Shown: piece by piece, positions 28,102-36,888 of the stretch
How the letters are laid out: the number at the start of each line of letters is the position of its first letter
How positions within the stretch are numbered: position 1 is the stretch's first letter
DNA from: Marivirga lumbricoides
GTDB lineage: Bacteria; Bacteroidota; Bacteroidia; Cytophagales; Cyclobacteriaceae
Length of the DNA stretch: 64,000 nucleotides
Assembly (NCBI RefSeq): GCF_014636295.1
Contig: NZ_BMEC01000006.1
Coordinates: 1 to 64,000, forward strand
Direction of reading: 5' to 3'
Made by a program: the position numbers and the translations under genes
Notes under the pieces: generated by a model
The model's database searches: none
What the model saw: the letters and a program-made list of their open reading frames with translations, nothing else
What the model was told of the DNA's origin: nothing

Positions 28102-28177
28102 GTAAGGAGGGCAAGCTATGCCACAAAATTAAGACTTACTTTTCTAAAAAGTCTTAATTTATGTGGTATCTCCTTAC
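28102..28177. repeat. Long nested hairpin
   Basis: GTAAGGAG (28102-28109) pairs with CTCCTTAC (28170-28177). Inside, CCACAAAATTAAGACTT pairs with AAGTCTTAATTTATGTGG with one bulged base, leaving a 12-nt loop. It lies in the divergent gap between the MazG-like and DUF2461 genes, so it is not a terminator for either. It may be a short palindromic element or a structured RNA. Confidence 0.6.
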
Positions 28178-28300
28178 AATAAGATGAGATTACGGATAAT
28201 TTTCTTTTATCTGAAAATATGAAAAGAAAATTTCCGAAATGACGTTCTAATGTATCTAGAAAGTAAATTTAAAATTGAACTCAGGTTAAAACTTAAATAC

Positions 28301-28966
28301 ATGAATTTTAGAAAATTATTTGATTTCCTCCGTGACCTGAATTCAGAAGGAAATAATAACAAAGCCTGGATGGATGAACACAGGAAGCAATATGAAACGA
28401 TCAGAGATGAATACAAAGAGTTTCTTTCTGATTTGAACCTATCATTAGCAAAAATTCATCCTGATTACCATGATACTCCGGGAAAGAAAGCAATCAATAG
28501 AATTAATAACAATTTAGTTTTCCACCCTAACAAACCAACCTATAAAGACCATTTTGGAGCAGGTATGGACCAGGCAAAAAATTATGCCGATTTTTATATA
28601 CATTTAGGCATCAATGAATGCTTTCTTGCCGGAGGATTCTATCATTCCCCGAATGATATTTTGAAGAAAATACGGGCCGCGATTGATTATAATGGAAATG
28701 AATTCAAAAAGATTATTTCGGCAAAAGAGTTCAATGACTATTATGGAGAATTAATGTCAGATGATGCCTTAACCAATGCGCCCAAAGGTTATTCCATCGA
28801 CCATCCTCATATAGAACTTCTGAAGTTAAGGTCTTTTGTTGTGATGCACCCGCTTACACAGAAAGAGGTTATAAGTGATGATTTCAAGGAGGAATTGATT
28901 AAAGCTTATCGTATTTTACTCCCATTCAGAAACTATTTGAATCAGGCAGTAGCTTTTGAGGAATAA
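28301..28966 (+). CDS. DUF2461 family protein
   Basis: A member of the DUF2461/TIGR02453 family, whose function is not established. An ATG at 28250 is in frame, but the 17 residues it adds are lysine-rich filler; MNFRKLFDFLRDL at 28301 matches the family's usual start. The conserved core is visible: AWMDEHRKQYE, the basic NRINNNLVFHPNKPTYKDHFGA region, and the glycine-rich ECFLAGGFY. The length (221 residues) is normal. It is a single gene with a terminator shared with the convergent lipoprotein gene. Confidence 0.85.
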   Translation: MNFRKLFDFLRDLNSEGNNNKAWMDEHRKQYETIRDEYKEFLSDLNLSLAKIHPDYHDTPGKKAINRINNNLVFHPNKPTYKDHFGAGMDQAKNYADFYIHLGINECFLAGGFYHSPNDILKKIRAAIDYNGNEFKKIISAKEFNDYYGELMSDDALTNAPKGYSIDHPHIELLKLRSFVVMHPLTQKEVISDDFKEELIKAYRILLPFRNYLNQAVAFEE

Positions 28967-28971
28967 AAAAA

Positions 28972-28996
28972 GTAGCACAGAATTGACCTGTGCTAC
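28972..28996. terminator. Bidirectional terminator
   Basis: GTAGCACAG and CTGTGCTAC form a perfect 9-bp stem with a 7-nt loop between the convergent DUF2461 and lipoprotein genes. An A run (28964-28971) serves the minus strand, while the plus strand side has only a weak T content. Confidence 0.75.
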
Positions 28997-29033
28997 CTTG
29001 AAAAAGAAACAAAAGCTTTAAGAACTAAAAACC

Positions 29034-29960
29034 TTATTTACATTCGTAACTTATTGATGCTGTAAACTCTTCACTTTTAACTCCATTTTCTGAGAATACT
29101 ACATTAAATGCTGTCGGAAAATTCTTGCTATTATATTCATACTCGTATACAGCTGAATAACTACTTTCGCTATCACCTGCTTCAGTTTCTTCATAGGTTA
29201 AAAAATTATTTTCGCTTACAAAGAACTGAAAGCTTTCGTTGTATAAAAGAAATGCAACATTTTTATAAAAAGGATTAAATTTATCATCCACTGTAACGCT
29301 TACTGTACTAGAAAGCTCTGGAGCAATTCTTTGAGTAACACCTTTGTTTCTGTTATTAAACCGCTTTTTACCTTTTCTCATAGAGTTATTACTATTCTCA
29401 TAGAAATATTCAACTTTGTTTAGTCTATTTTGAACATATTCATATACTTCATACCCATAAAGCTGCAGTGTTTCTGATCCGTTGTCAGTATCATATTCTT
29501 CTACTTTCACAACCTGGTCTGCACTATTATACTCTAACCTATATTCGTACACATAAATATCCTCATCATAAGAATCGGTATAAGTGAGTTTACTTAATTT
29601 GCTTTCATCATCGTAGGTTAAAACCAAATCAATTGAAGTAGCTACTCCATCCTCGAAAAACTGAGCGCCAGTAATTAACTGTCCTGTGTATACTAATTTA
29701 ATTTCATTTTGTACTAAACTTGAGTCACAAACAAATTCTTCTGTTGAAGGATTATAATTACAATCAGTTTCATAGTAGCTGAATTCAAGACTTGTTGTTT
29801 TTCCATCCGAATTATTATTGAATACAATTATATCTCCGTCATCATTTAACTCAGTAATCAAACAAGACTGTTGGCCTGTATCTAATCCTTCGTCATCATC
29901 TTTACAACCGGTGAAATACAACATGGGAACTACACAAATAGCAATAAATATTCTTTTCAT
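29034..29960 (-). CDS. Lipoprotein with YD-like repeats
   Basis: A lipoprotein of 308 residues with signal peptide and lipobox YFTGC followed by KDDDEG, which suggests outer-membrane or surface location. The body has repeated patterns of the form Y-x-Y-(N/D)-(S/A) (VYEYRLEYNSADQVVKVEEY, YEYEYNSKNFP) as in DUF4595/YD-repeat proteins of Bacteroidota. There is no catalytic motif. A -7 element TATATTTG lies just upstream. Function unknown. Confidence 0.75.
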   Translation of the reverse strand: MKRIFIAICVVPMLYFTGCKDDDEGLDTGQQSCLITELNDDGDIIVFNNNSDGKTTSLEFSYYETDCNYNPSTEEFVCDSSLVQNEIKLVYTGQLITGAQFFEDGVATSIDLVLTYDDESKLSKLTYTDSYDEDIYVYEYRLEYNSADQVVKVEEYDTDNGSETLQLYGYEVYEYVQNRLNKVEYFYENSNNSMRKGKKRFNNRNKGVTQRIAPELSSTVSVTVDDKFNPFYKNVAFLLYNESFQFFVSENNFLTYEETEAGDSESSYSAVYEYEYNSKNFPTAFNVVFSENGVKSEEFTASISYECK

Positions 29961-29977
29961 AATTAAATTTTTTGAAT

Positions 29978-29985
29978 CAAATATA
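29978..29985 (-). promoter_or_regulatory. Bacteroidota -7 element
   Basis: TATATTTG on the minus strand is an exact TAnnTTTG match, 18 bp before the lipoprotein ATG at 29960. A clear TTG at the -33 position is missing. Confidence 0.4.
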
Positions 29986-30187
29986 TAGTAACTTTTACTT
30001 TTAATAACTTTTTAATTTTACTACTGATGTAAGTTTTTTCTTATTATGATAAAGTCTATGAACACCTTAAGATTTACTTTAAGTGTTATATTATACTAAA
30101 TTATGTATTGAATCATTCTCACTCCTTTTTATTCTTCTTTTTTGATCTGCTGTTCAATGACATAAAATCAGTAAATCTACATTAAAA

Positions 30188-30214
30188 GGTAGCACAGGCC
30201 AATCCTGAGCTACC
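30188..30214 (-). terminator. Terminator of the PF03640 lipoprotein gene
   Basis: GGTAGCACAGG and CCTGAGCTACC form an imperfect stem around a short ccaat loop. The A stretch at 30184-30187 gives a short U run in the minus-strand transcript. The stem resembles the hairpin at 28972-28996 (both start GTAGCACAG). Confidence 0.6.
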
Positions 30215-30237
30215 CTTGTATTTAAGAATTTGCTCTT

Positions 30238-31047
30238 TTATAATTCCGGAGCTACTACTGTAAAGGGACCTGTACCATTTCCAGTAACATTACCTCTAAT
30301 CCCTTCATCTGAGGCAAAAAAGTATAAAGGAACTCCTTTAAATGAGAGTTGTGGTCCTAAAGCATCAGTTCTCGTTATCATAGAAAAATCGTCTTCGCTC
30401 AAAGTTGATGGAATTACAGGATTCTGCTGTCCGCTAAATATTGGCCATGCATTTGCACACCCGCCTGTGCAATTACTTACATTTTCTTCATCATTTGCAG
30501 ACTGATATAGTGTCAACCCATAATCATCCACTAAATAGATTTCAGCATCTTCACCCTCCGTTAAAACTTGTCTCCCGAGAAATAAAGTATAATCTGGTTT
30601 AGCCACATAGAATAATCCCCCTCTTCCATCACCTTCCACAGCGCCAGATGCTTCTAACACATCATCGCTTTCAGGAGAAAAATAGTATAAAGGCCATCCT
30701 TTATAGGTAAGTTGTTTCTCTCCATTTTCCCTGGTAACATTTCCAAAATATGTGAGATTAAGGTTAGAAGCAAGATCTAAATCATCTACTTCAGCAATTA
30801 CCGGAGGCCATACTTCTGCACACCCTCCGTTGCAATTGCTTTCCCCCTTTACATCTCCTGCAAAAAAGTACATGGATTGATTCTCCTGATTCACCAATAT
30901 ACTTCCGAAACTACTGTTATTCTCTATTTTAATATTAAATGCACTTGTTTCTTTATCCAGACTGTCATCATCACTACATGCTGTAAATAAATTAAGTACT
31001 AAAAAGCTTAAGGCTACAAGGCGCAAATTTTTAAAATAATTGTTCAT
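30238..31047 (-). CDS. Lipoprotein with PF03640 (COG4315) repeats
   Basis: A secreted lipoprotein of 269 residues when started at the ATG at 31047 (MNNYFKNLRL); a longer frame from 31125 would place 26 non-signal residues before the signal peptide. The lipobox is LFTAC followed by SDDD. The family repeat appears twice: MYFFAGDVKGESNCNGGCAE with VWPPV and LTYKGWPLYYF, then LTLYQSANDEENVSNCTGGC with AWPIF and SFKGVPLYFF. Paired cysteines in CNGGC/CTGGC are typical. Function is not established for the family. Confidence 0.85.
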   Translation of the reverse strand: MNNYFKNLRLVALSFLVLNLFTACSDDDSLDKETSAFNIKIENNSSFGSILVNQENQSMYFFAGDVKGESNCNGGCAEVWPPVIAEVDDLDLASNLNLTYFGNVTRENGEKQLTYKGWPLYYFSPESDDVLEASGAVEGDGRGGLFYVAKPDYTLFLGRQVLTEGEDAEIYLVDDYGLTLYQSANDEENVSNCTGGCANAWPIFSGQQNPVIPSTLSEDDFSMITRTDALGPQLSFKGVPLYFFASDEGIRGNVTGNGTGPFTVVAPEL

Positions 31048-31178
31048 TTTTCTTTGAAATTTTAAGTTTGATAAATAGTAATATATTGAATGGGTAGAAG
31101 GATGTTCTTGTGCGATTTTGATCACAATCCGGATTGGCCGGTAACACCTTCCGTATTAATTTCTTTATTGATAGACTA

Positions 31179-32864
31179 TCATACTTCCAGAAGCTCTTCC
31201 TCCTTTAGTGCCCTTCTGAGTACTTTTCCTACAGTGGATTTTGGCAATTCATCAATGAACTCTATATGCTTAGGAATTTTGTAGAGTGTGAGATGCTTGC
31301 CACAGAATTCCCATAGTTCATCTTTGGTTAATGAGGTATCTTTCCTTACTACAAAAATTTTAACGGCTTCTGAAGTTCTCTCATCTGGCACTCCGATAGC
31401 TCCAACCTCCAATACCTTATGGTTTCCAGCAATGATATTTTCTATTTCGCTCGGGTATACCTTAAAGCCAGAAACAATAATCATTTCCTTTTTTCTATCC
31501 AGAATGGTTAAAAAACCATCTTCATCTAACCTACCTATATCACCTGTTTTAAACCACCCTGATGAACTAAAGGCATGTGCCGTTTCAAGGCTCTGGTTAA
31601 AATACCTTTTCATTACTTGTGGCCCTTTTGCATAAATTTCACCAGCCTCTCCTATGTTAAGTGCTTGTCCTGTTCTGTCTGCAATCATAATTTGGGTTCC
31701 CGGCAAAGGCATACCTACAGTTCCTAATCGCTCTTTCCCTCCTAAGGGATTAAATGTAAGAATGGGTGAAGTTTCAGTTAATCCATACCCTTCAGTAATG
31801 GCAACTCCTGTTAATTTTTTCCACTTTTCAGCCACACTAATCTGCATGGCCATACCCCCTGCTGCACAAAATTTTAAGTCTGAGAAATCTACTCGTGAAA
31901 TTGAAGAGTGATTCAATAAATTGTTATACAAGGTGTTAACACCTGAAAAAATGGAGACTTTGTATTTCTTAATCTCCTTTATAAAGCCTTTTGTATCCCT
32001 GGGGTTAGGAATGAGTACATTTTTGGCTCCTAACTTCATCATGGTGAAACAATTACCCATTAACGCCATAATGTGGTACAAGGGAAGAGCAGTGACTACA
32101 GTTTCCTCTCCTTCTTTAAGTGAACCTTTTATCCAAATTGAAAACTGCTCAATATTGGCAAATATGTTACTGTGGGATAGAACCGCTGCTTTAGATATTC
32201 CAGTAGTACCTCCTGTATATTGAAGAAAAGCAATATCAGTGCCTTCAATAATAGGAGGATGAAATAATAGCTGACTTCCTCTATTTATTGCATCATTAAA
32301 AGCTACAGCTCTGGGTAAATGATATTTGGGCACCATTTTTTTTATGTGTTTTGCCACAGCATTTACCATTGTTTTCTTAAAAGCTCCTAATTGATCTCCT
32401 AATTCAGTGATGATAATGTGCCTTACAGAGGTAGAGCGGAGAATATTTTCCAGTTTAGAAGCAAAATTGGCTAAAACTACAATTGCAACTGCTCCTGAAT
32501 CTGCAAGTTGATGCTGCATTTCTCTGGATGTATACAGTGGGTTGATGTTTACAACTATTAGTCCTGCTCTCAATGCACCTATCATAGCAATAGGGTATTG
32601 TAAAATATTGGGTAACTGAATGGCAATACGTGCACCGGGTTGCAATCCTAATTCTTGCTGCAAATAGGTCGCAAATTTCCGTGTTAAAAGGTTCAGTTCA
32701 TTGTAGGAAATTGAGGTACCCATGGAAACAAAAGCAGGCAATGACGAATATTTCCTTACAGACTCTTCAAATAAATCAACAAGAGACTCGTAATGATGAG
32801 GCTTTATTTCAAACGGTACCTTAGAAGGATAATGTTCAAGCCAAGGAGATTTAATATTGTTCAT
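31179..32864 (-). CDS. fadD: Long-chain fatty acid-CoA ligase
   Basis: An acyl-activating enzyme of 561 residues that forms acyl-AMP and then acyl-CoA. The ATP/AMP motif YTGGTTGISK lies at 216-225. EGYGLTETSP and the C-terminal hinge GWFKTGDIGRLDEDGF are present, and the catalytic Lys is in LPKSTVGKVLRR. Length and motif set match FadD. It is monocistronic here; a chain-length preference cannot be read from the sequence. Confidence 0.9.
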   Translation of the reverse strand: MNNIKSPWLEHYPSKVPFEIKPHHYESLVDLFEESVRKYSSLPAFVSMGTSISYNELNLLTRKFATYLQQELGLQPGARIAIQLPNILQYPIAMIGALRAGLIVVNINPLYTSREMQHQLADSGAVAIVVLANFASKLENILRSTSVRHIIITELGDQLGAFKKTMVNAVAKHIKKMVPKYHLPRAVAFNDAINRGSQLLFHPPIIEGTDIAFLQYTGGTTGISKAAVLSHSNIFANIEQFSIWIKGSLKEGEETVVTALPLYHIMALMGNCFTMMKLGAKNVLIPNPRDTKGFIKEIKKYKVSIFSGVNTLYNNLLNHSSISRVDFSDLKFCAAGGMAMQISVAEKWKKLTGVAITEGYGLTETSPILTFNPLGGKERLGTVGMPLPGTQIMIADRTGQALNIGEAGEIYAKGPQVMKRYFNQSLETAHAFSSSGWFKTGDIGRLDEDGFLTILDRKKEMIIVSGFKVYPSEIENIIAGNHKVLEVGAIGVPDERTSEAVKIFVVRKDTSLTKDELWEFCGKHLTLYKIPKHIEFIDELPKSTVGKVLRRALKEEELLEV

Positions 32865-33245
32865 TTCAAATAAAAATTAGTTTTGTATAAAAGATATCAG
32901 TGTAAAAAAAGAGGAATAGAAAAATTGAATAGATTTTATGAAAGCTGTTTTCTTGTTATTGTAATGTATTATTCTAATTATTAATTGCATAAAGGTAGGT
33001 AGGGAGAATGATTCAATAGGTGTAAAAAACCGCCAAAATTGGATACAATTCCGACAATACTGATGGAATAAAATCGACAGTGGTAAAATTCCGACAGTCA
33101 ATACTATTATTAATACGAAATCTAAAATCAGGCCACACAATGGGTAATCATTTGTTGCTGACTTTCAGGTACATATGATTGATTCTGATGTTGTTGTCTA
33201 ATAGGCTCTATTTAATATGGAATCTGGATACACAGGCATAAAAAA
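32865..33245. other. Intergenic region, no clear gene
   Basis: This is AT-rich DNA upstream of the ligase gene. An 87-codon frame on the minus strand (32877-33140) is hydrophobic, phenylalanine-rich and overlaps the likely promoter region, so I treat it as chance. The short motif aattccgaca occurs twice (about 33047 and 33088). Confidence 0.45.
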
Positions 33246-33266
33246 GGTGACTCTTCACGAGCCACC
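33246..33266 (-). terminator. Intrinsic terminator
   Basis: GGTGACTC and GAGCCACC form an 8-bp stem with one A-C mismatch and a 5-nt loop. The A run at 33241-33245 is a U run for minus-strand transcripts coming from the regulator gene at 33433, via the small frame at 33292-33429. Confidence 0.65.
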
Positions 33267-33291
33267 CCTTAATTTCCACAGTATATTCTGC

Positions 33292-33429
33292 TTAATTTTT
33301 TTCGGTAAAAACTAAGTCATTATTTGTCAAAACCAGAAAGCAAACTCCATTAAGATCGATAAGGTAGACTTTTACTGCCCTATTAGCATTTACATTTAAT
33401 AGATTTTGTGTGAGTTTAGGGTGTAACAC
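33292..33429 (-). CDS. Small frame directly after, and in phase with, the upstream stop
   Basis: Immediately after the TAA of the hydrolase-AraC gene the same reading frame continues for 46 sense codons, then TAA at 33292-33294 and a terminator 26 bp further. The peptide is protein-like (QNLLNVNANRAVKVYLIDLN, then FLVLTNNDLVF). It slightly resembles a T9SS C-terminal domain, but the PNP motif is absent. There is no ATG; a GTG at 33427-33429 could start it. It is either a small gene, a former C-terminus cut off by a stop, or a remnant. Confidence 0.4.
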   Translation of the reverse strand: MLHPKLTQNLLNVNANRAVKVYLIDLNGVCFLVLTNNDLVFTEKN

Positions 33430-33432
33430 CTT

Positions 33433-35115
33433 TTAGGCTGAAATCCTCTCTTGAATTAAATCAGAAGGTGCCATACCAAACTCTCTCTTAAAACATTTTG
33501 AGAAATAGGAAGGATTGGAAAAACCTGTAGTGAAAGCAACTTCAGATATATTTTTTTGCTGATCCATAAGCAACTCTTTTGCACGATGCAAACGAACAGA
33601 AGAGATGAGCTGATTAGGGGATTTGTTGGTAATGGCCTTCAGTTTCCTTTGAAGCTGCCTTTCACTTATCCCGATTTCCTTACATAATTTATCCACCCCA
33701 AAAGCCTCATCCCCTAAATGTATATCAATGCATTGCAAAACATTCTCAAGTAATGATTCATTCTGCAGCAATTTTTGCTGGTTAATATGAGTGGATTGAG
33801 CAGCCGGAATGGCTCTTTCGTTAATCAAATAAAGCAAGTGTGATTCTCCTGATATTTTTTCATTGATAGGTTTATGTTGAATAAAACTCAGCCCAGATCC
33901 TGAAAGTAAATATTTTACTGTTTGTGTAATTAGAATTTGATTAGGTTTTGCCTGATCATGCATTGATTCAATGAATTGGTCTGTTTTTTTACTTACAAAA
34001 TGTAATTCATCAATGGCTCCTTCCGTAATATGCACTCCAATGGTTAAATGTGTATTACACTTCCGCATAGCTGCTGACATATCAATACTACAGTGAACTG
34101 CCTTACTAGGCCCTTCAAACACAGCAATAAGGGTATTTACTTTGTGGCCTATAATTTTACCTCTATATTGCATTACCAGCTCCCGAACCTTTTCACGACA
34201 CTTTTCATCTGCTCCATTTGGAGACGATAGGCGAGCAGAAACAATTGTAAAAAGCTGCTTCTCATAGCTTTTTAAAGGTTCTATATTTAAGATAAATGCT
34301 CTCATTTCTTCAAGCACAGCCTCTGTGTTTCCTACCCAGAATAAATGATCATTGCCTTCTAATTCTACAAATTTAGCACCTTTAATACGTTCCGCAATAA
34401 ACCTTCCTTCCTCTATTTTTACATCAATATCATTTGTCCGCTGTAATAATAATGTAGGCACATTAATGGAATCTAATATATCAATTATGTCCACCTCAGT
34501 ATTCATTTTAGTGAGTACCATAGCTGCACTTGGGCTCGCTCCGGACCGAAAATAATTGGCTAACCAATCCATAAATTTCTTATCCAGCGCTTTGGAAGGT
34601 GCTAATGATTCCAAATTCATTTCACCCCCACCCCAGCTGTTTTCAATCATTGAATAAACCGATTGTCTTTCCTCATCAGTAGGTGCCCATGGATAATCAG
34701 GAGCATATCTGCGTTTAGCAAATACCCCAAAAGTAATAAGAGAAATGGTTCTGTTAGGGTAAGTAGCTGCAAATAGCGCTGAAACAGAACCACCTTCAGA
34801 ATGTCCAAATAAAACAGCCTTCTCTGACCCTACAGCATCCATTACTGCACGAATGTCATCCATTCTTTCTTCCAAAGTAGAGAGCTCTACTATCCTATCC
34901 GAAAGCCCTGTGCCTCTTTTATCAAATAGAATTACCCTGGCTATCTTACCTAGTTCTTCCAGGAAATCTACTAATTCAGGGCATCCCCACATCCAGTCGA
35001 TATTAGAAACCCAGCCTGGTATATAAACCAAATCAACGGCTCCGGTACCGAAAACCTGATAAGCGATATTGATACGACCGCTTTTTGTATATTGGGTAGT
35101 TGGCTTCCTATTCAT
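33433..35115 (-). CDS. Alpha/beta-hydrolase - cyclase-like - AraC fusion regulator
   Basis: A 560-residue protein with three parts. Residues about 5-275 are an alpha/beta-hydrolase with nucleophile Ser106 in FGHSEGGS and a likely catalytic His in EGNDHLF. Residues about 285-420 resemble a class III nucleotidyl cyclase fold, but the metal-binding Asp is missing (FTIVSARLSS instead of a FxDxxGFT-type start), so catalysis is unlikely. Residues about 455-560 are an AraC/XylS DNA-binding domain (GISERQLQRKLKAI, FSNPSYFSKCFKREFG). It probably senses a small ester or lipid-like molecule and controls transcription; hydrolase-cyclase pairs are known, an added AraC domain is uncommon. Targets unknown. 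Confidence 0.85.
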   Translation of the reverse strand: MNRKPTTQYTKSGRINIAYQVFGTGAVDLVYIPGWVSNIDWMWGCPELVDFLEELGKIARVILFDKRGTGLSDRIVELSTLEERMDDIRAVMDAVGSEKAVLFGHSEGGSVSALFAATYPNRTISLITFGVFAKRRYAPDYPWAPTDEERQSVYSMIENSWGGGEMNLESLAPSKALDKKFMDWLANYFRSGASPSAAMVLTKMNTEVDIIDILDSINVPTLLLQRTNDIDVKIEEGRFIAERIKGAKFVELEGNDHLFWVGNTEAVLEEMRAFILNIEPLKSYEKQLFTIVSARLSSPNGADEKCREKVRELVMQYRGKIIGHKVNTLIAVFEGPSKAVHCSIDMSAAMRKCNTHLTIGVHITEGAIDELHFVSKKTDQFIESMHDQAKPNQILITQTVKYLLSGSGLSFIQHKPINEKISGESHLLYLINERAIPAAQSTHINQQKLLQNESLLENVLQCIDIHLGDEAFGVDKLCKEIGISERQLQRKLKAITNKSPNQLISSVRLHRAKELLMDQQKNISEVAFTTGFSNPSYFSKCFKREFGMAPSDLIQERISA

Positions 35116-35339
35116 GATGATTTAAATTTGTAAGGGTTGAAAAATTTATTTTCTATTTACATCACAAAATTACCCTCCATTAATTTAAAATCTCAGAATT
35201 AAAGGTATACAAGAGGTAGACAAATATATTAAATCAGCCAATTTTAGCTATTATTACACATTTTTAAGGTGAACATTTTAATTCTCATACATTTCCACCT
35301 ACTTAAAAATATTCAGTACTTTCATGAAGTCAATAAAGA

Positions 35340-35370
35340 AAAAAAGGAAAACAATTTGTTCTCCTTTTTC
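35340..35370. repeat. Left flanking direct repeat (31 bp)
   Basis: The 31 bases here are identical to 46757-46787. The core is ggaaaacaatttgttctcc inside A and T runs, which is itself a hairpin/terminator sequence and serves that function at rtcB. The two copies flank the whole plus-strand defence operon. Confidence 0.85.
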
Positions 35371-35430
35371 TCTCACAATAAAGTCAGGCCAGGTCATTGA
35401 ATCGGAAATAATCCTAGTACACCTTTTTCA
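35361..35430 (-). pseudogene. Decayed fragment of rtcB
   Basis: This stretch aligns with 47065-47134 inside rtcB: both contain ctcacaataaag, aggtcattgaa, aataatcc and tagtacacc, with scattered substitutions and single-base gaps (roughly four in five positions equal by eye). It encodes the same orientation as rtcB. It is joined to a copy of the rtcB terminator at a ctccttt microhomology, as if about 280 bp had been deleted from a duplicated rtcB 3' end. Confidence 0.8.
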
Positions 35431-35541
35431 ACTAGTCTGCTATTTTTATAAATAACCCAGATAATTTATGTTGTATAATAAAAATATTATATATTAACAC
35501 AGTGTTTAAATAATACTGAAATCAAAACCTACAACTTTAAA

Positions 35542-36888
35542 ATGACCACTACAGATTTTGACTTCTTTTCCGAAATCACAAAAGATGACAACTACCAACT
35601 ATTATATCCGCAGAAGGAAGTTGGGTTAGCTATTGTCTGGCTATATCAAAAAAGCTTAGAAGGGGCTTTCCCTGAGATGACCTTTAAGGAGTCTGATATA
35701 CATGAAGCATTAGATGCTGTCAACCCTCGCTCCGAATCAAAGTCACACCGAAAACCAACCGAACACTATAATAGAACAATTGCCAGTCTGCAAGAATATT
35801 TCTTGAGGTACGATGATGAAAAGCAAGTATACAGATTTAAGGAGTATGCCAATGAATTCTGTAAACACGCTTTCAATACACTTAAGTCAAATTTTGACCC
35901 AACCCAAATTGAGCGCATTTGTAAGACCCTCACAAAAGAGTTAAAGGAGGCTAAAACGCCTAATGCTATTAGGGAATGGCTTACTATAAATTTTGAAACC
36001 TTTAAACCCAATTTAAGGCAACAAATTGATTTTATAGAGCGGCAAATTGATCATTCCGTGCTAGAACTGCGGCAAAATATTAGTACTAACGAGAATTCCA
36101 AAATCGTACAGATTCTGAAAGAGATAGACACACGCTTTGATGAAATAAGAGGTCAGAATAAGGAATTAAGAGCTGCTTTCAGGGAATTCGACATTATAAA
36201 GGAACATCTTGATGAAAGGTCAATGTCTATTGATGATAGACAAATTGGTGATTCAATTCACTCCGCACATCTGTTGCTTCAGGAAATGAAAAAACTTCTT
36301 TCGATGGTCGATAGCCGACTAGACAGAATACATCCCAAGGTCAAGCAGCTTTTTTCCAACCTCAACAAACCTCTTTTCAACTCTCAAATTGAAAAATTTC
36401 TTAGAGTCCTTTTAGATAACAGCACAGTCAAAATTGAGAGAAATAAAAAACTTTTGGTTCTCCCGGCTGGTCTTCCTGAATATAATGTATTTCGCCAACT
36501 GACCAAATTTTCAATTGTTGAAAGAAAAAAGGATCTTTTCCCAGCAAGGGCTCGCAGAAAAATAAGATACCCTGAAAACGAGCAATCAAAACAAATCGCC
36601 TACCGTCATTCTCAAAATCAGTTTGCCCGCCAAGACACAATTGATATTTGGCTAAACCGCATAGATGCTGATTTGGAAAAGGAGTCTGTGGTTCAATTTT
36701 CTGAATACTTCTTCCAGATACTCCAGAGCACTAGTAATGACTTAAACCTCGCCATAGAGCTCGCCTATCGAGTGATCAGAGATCGTAAAATTTATAATTG
36801 GACACTTGATATCTCCACTCAAAACGATAGATCAAGTCAATTTAAAAACCTTGAATTAAGAAACCTATTAATCCATAGAGCATCATGA
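35542..36888 (+). CDS. jetA: Wadjet JetA / MksF-like kleisin subunit
   Basis: A 448-residue protein with an N-terminal winged-helix region (about 1-100), a long helical middle (about 100-300, KELKEAKTP, DFIERQIDHSVLELRQ) and a C-terminal helical domain, the plan of MukF/JetA kleisins. Position and size identify it more than motifs do: it is followed by an MksE-like gene, an SMC-like gene and a Toprim gene in the canonical order. In Wadjet the kleisin bridges the SMC arms and the complex extrudes and linearises small circular DNA. Its stop overlaps the next start by 4 bp. Confidence 0.8.
   Translation: MTTTDFDFFSEITKDDNYQLLYPQKEVGLAIVWLYQKSLEGAFPEMTFKESDIHEALDAVNPRSESKSHRKPTEHYNRTIASLQEYFLRYDDEKQVYRFKEYANEFCKHAFNTLKSNFDPTQIERICKTLTKELKEAKTPNAIREWLTINFETFKPNLRQQIDFIERQIDHSVLELRQNISTNENSKIVQILKEIDTRFDEIRGQNKELRAAFREFDIIKEHLDERSMSIDDRQIGDSIHSAHLLLQEMKKLLSMVDSRLDRIHPKVKQLFSNLNKPLFNSQIEKFLRVLLDNSTVKIERNKKLLVLPAGLPEYNVFRQLTKFSIVERKKDLFPARARRKIRYPENEQSKQIAYRHSQNQFARQDTIDIWLNRIDADLEKESVVQFSEYFFQILQSTSNDLNLAIELAYRVIRDRKIYNWTLDISTQNDRSSQFKNLELRNLLIHRAS

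Larger units (their letters stand above)
35116..35541. other. Left boundary of the defence island
   Basis: This gap of 426 bp holds the left direct repeat (35340-35370), the rtcB-derived fragment (35361-35430) and the probable promoter region of the defence operon. A short dyad AACAC-A-GTGTT lies at 35496-35506, 36 bp before the first gene, and could be an operator. Confidence 0.6.

Noticed and set aside
32877-33140. 87-codon hydrophobic frame upstream of the acyl-CoA ligase gene
   Set aside because: Phe/Ile-rich from AT-rich DNA, overlaps the likely promoter region and resembles no family.
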